A stretch of 6,002 bases of DNA from an uncultured Polymorphobacter sp. Its GTDB lineage: Bacteria > Pseudomonadota > Alphaproteobacteria > Sphingomonadales > Sphingomonadaceae. The translations under genes and the position numbers were made by a program. The DNA is taken from assembly GCA_937871645.1 (NCBI GenBank), contig CALMPZ010000435.1, forward strand, positions 1 to 6,002, read 5' to 3'. A model generated the notes under the pieces. It was not told where the DNA came from, made no database searches, and worked only from the letters and a program-made list of their open reading frames with translations. Shown here piece by piece: positions 4,983-6,002 of this stretch; within the stretch, counting starts at the first letter, position 1; each line of letters begins with the position of its first letter.

Positions 4983-5810
4983 TCAGGCGCGCGGCGGTTT
5001 CTGGCAGCTCGGGCAGAAGAAGCTCGACCGGCCGCTCTGGACGATGCGCACCACCGGCTTCGCGCAAACCGGACACGCCGCGCCCTCGCGCCCGTAGACG
5101 CGCCAGTCGTTCTGGAAATAGCCGAGCTCGCCGTCGAGCTGGACGAAATCGCGCAACGATGACCCACCCGCAGCAACGGCCGCATTGAGCACGCTGCGAA
5201 TCGCATCCACCAGTGGCGCAAACTTCGCCGCCGGAATGTCACCACCGGCGCGCGCCGGATGCAGCCCGGTCAGGTGCAGCGCCTCGCAGACATAGATGTT
5301 GCCGAGCCCCGCAACGACAGTCTGGTCGAGCAGCAGCGCCTTGACCGGCGCGATACGGTCCTTGAACGCCGCGCGCAGATGCGCCGCCGTCAGCCCGTCG
5401 CCCAGCGGCTCGGGACCGATGTCGGCGAGCAGCGGGTGGGTGGCAAGGTTCGCCGTCGGCACCAGATCAAGCGAACCGAAGCGCCGCGCATCGTTGAACG
5501 CCACCGTGTGCCCGTCGTCGGTCGTGAACACGATATGGTCGTGCTTCTCCGGCGCCGGCGCATCAAGTCGCATCCGCCCCGACATCCCAAGATGGAAAAT
5601 CACCGTGTCGCCGCGGTCGGTATCGATCAGCCCATATTTGGCGCGCCGCCCTAGCCCGGTCACTTTCGCGCCGGTCAGCCGCTGCCCCAGATCGACCGGC
5701 AGCGGCCGCCGCAGATCGGGCCGGTTGACCGCCACATGCACGAAACGCCGTCCCTCCAGTACACCACGCAGGCCGCGCACGACGGTTTCGACTTCGGGAA
5801 GCTCGGGCAT
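4983..5810 (-). CDS. mutM: Formamidopyrimidine-DNA glycosylase (Fpg/MutM)
   Basis: A complete 275-residue bifunctional DNA glycosylase/AP lyase that removes 8-oxoguanine and formamidopyrimidines. It begins [13 protein letters not shown]: Pro2 is the catalytic nucleophile after Met removal and Glu3 the catalytic acid, which fixes the start at 5810 even though the frame stays open to 5903. Other residues seen: Lys58 (catalytic lysine, RRAKYGL), MSGR (76-79) in the damage-recognition region, the helix-two-turn-helix [17 protein letters not shown] (162-178, Asn171), and a C-terminal zinc finger with C246, C249, C266, C269 and Arg261 in its beta-hairpin. All key residues are intact and the length is normal. 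The Shine-Dalgarno is weak (CGGA about 9 nt upstream). rpsT follows after 136 bp. In related genomes ubiE is often divergent on the other side; it is not in this window. Confidence 0.97.
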   Translation of the reverse strand: MPELPEVETVVRGLRGVLEGRRFVHVAVNRPDLRRPLPVDLGQRLTGAKVTGLGRRAKYGLIDTDRGDTVIFHLGMSGRMRLDAPAPEKHDHIVFTTDDGHTVAFNDARRFGSLDLVPTANLATHPLLADIGPEPLGDGLTAAHLRAAFKDRIAPVKALLLDQTVVAGLGNIYVCEALHLTGLHPARAGGDIPAAKFAPLVDAIRSVLNAAVAAGGSSLRDFVQLDGELGYFQNDWRVYGREGAACPVCAKPVVRIVQSGRSSFFCPSCQKPPRA

Positions 5811-5857
5811 GGGGTTGTCCGTGTCATGTCGGGAAGGGACAGTAAAGGGCTTGCCGC

Positions 5858-5887
5858 GCGGGCAGGCCTGAGGCCTGCACCCATTTG
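5858..5887 (+). repeat. 39-bp hairpin repeat, diverged/partial copy E
   Basis: This copy keeps GCGGGCAGG, the hairpin and CACCCATTTG, but the outer GCCTCCG part is altered. Its stem is a third variant, GCAGGCC-TGA-GGCCTGC, still perfectly paired. It lies 48 bp upstream of the mutM start. No inverted partner is seen before the window ends. Confidence 0.75.
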
Positions 5888-5897
5888 TTTTCCACTT

Positions 5898-5983
5898 CGT
5901 CATCCCGGCGAAGGCCGGGACCCAGCTTTCTTTCTGTCTGCTTTTGCGGAGGCAACTGGGTCCCGGCTTTCGCCGGGATGACG
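5898..5983. repeat. Inverted pair of GTCATCCCGGCGAA-type palindromic repeats
   Basis: Two 28-bp units (5898-5925 and 5956-5983) match in 27 of 28 bases in opposite orientation, with a 30-bp spacer. Each contains its own hairpin CCCGGC-GAAG/GAAA-GCCGGG, the second with a GNRA-type tetraloop. It is a REP-like element of a kind abundant between genes in alphaproteobacteria. It lies upstream of mutM and could act as a bidirectional terminator toward whatever lies past 6002; no gene is visible in 5811-6002. Confidence 0.8.
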
Positions 5984-6002
5984 ATGGGGTTTGTTGAATC
6001 GG

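Noticed and set aside
5811..5903. 31-residue N-terminal extension of MutM
   Set aside because: MutM needs Pro2 at its N-terminus for catalysis, so the protein must begin at the ATG of MPELPEVET; the extension reads through repeat copy E.

Overview
The window reads as chromosomal DNA of an alphaproteobacterium, most likely a sphingomonad. The reasons are the high GC outside one short stretch, the gene order mutM–rpsT–dnaA typical of alphaproteobacteria, a DnaA with alphaproteobacterial-looking AAA+ and DNA-binding motifs, and palindromic intergenic repeats of the GTCATCCCGGCGAA type that I associate with sphingomonads. The order assignment is inference; no rRNA or other marker is present. All six supported protein genes lie on the minus strand, so transcription runs from high to low coordinates.

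From the high end: 5811-6002 is the upstream region of mutM and holds two kinds of palindromic repeat. mutM (4983-5810, formamidopyrimidine-DNA glycosylase) is followed by rpsT (4583-4846, ribosomal protein bS20), which has its own probable promoter and a clear Rho-independent terminator (4496-4523). Next comes a long non-coding dnaA leader/promoter region (3974-4495) and dnaA (2432-3973, replication initiator). The dnaA start region carries a dense cluster of GANTC (CcrM-type) sites. No oriC is evident.

Below dnaA, a lower-GC stretch (about 1880-2340, roughly 43-50% GC in the lines I counted) contains one unrecognised 77-residue ORF (1984-2217). It is bracketed by two inverted copies of a 39-bp hairpin repeat (1771-1809 and 2383-2421). 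Then come a DMT/EamA-family 10-TM transporter (823-1734), a second inverted pair of the same repeat (712-750 and 785-823) enclosing half of a second repeat family, an operator-like 18-bp palindrome (681-698), and the 5' 211 codons of a short-chain dehydrogenase of the 3-hydroxyacyl-CoA dehydrogenase type II kind (1-633, running off the window).

The coding genes are ordinary housekeeping and metabolism. The most notable material is non-coding: a five-copy repeat family whose hairpin stem changes sequence by compensating substitutions while keeping perfect pairing, its recurring head-to-head arrangement, the GANTC cluster in the dnaA 5' coding region, and the operator-like palindrome in front of the dehydrogenase. 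I found no defence system, CRISPR array, prophage or transposase gene.
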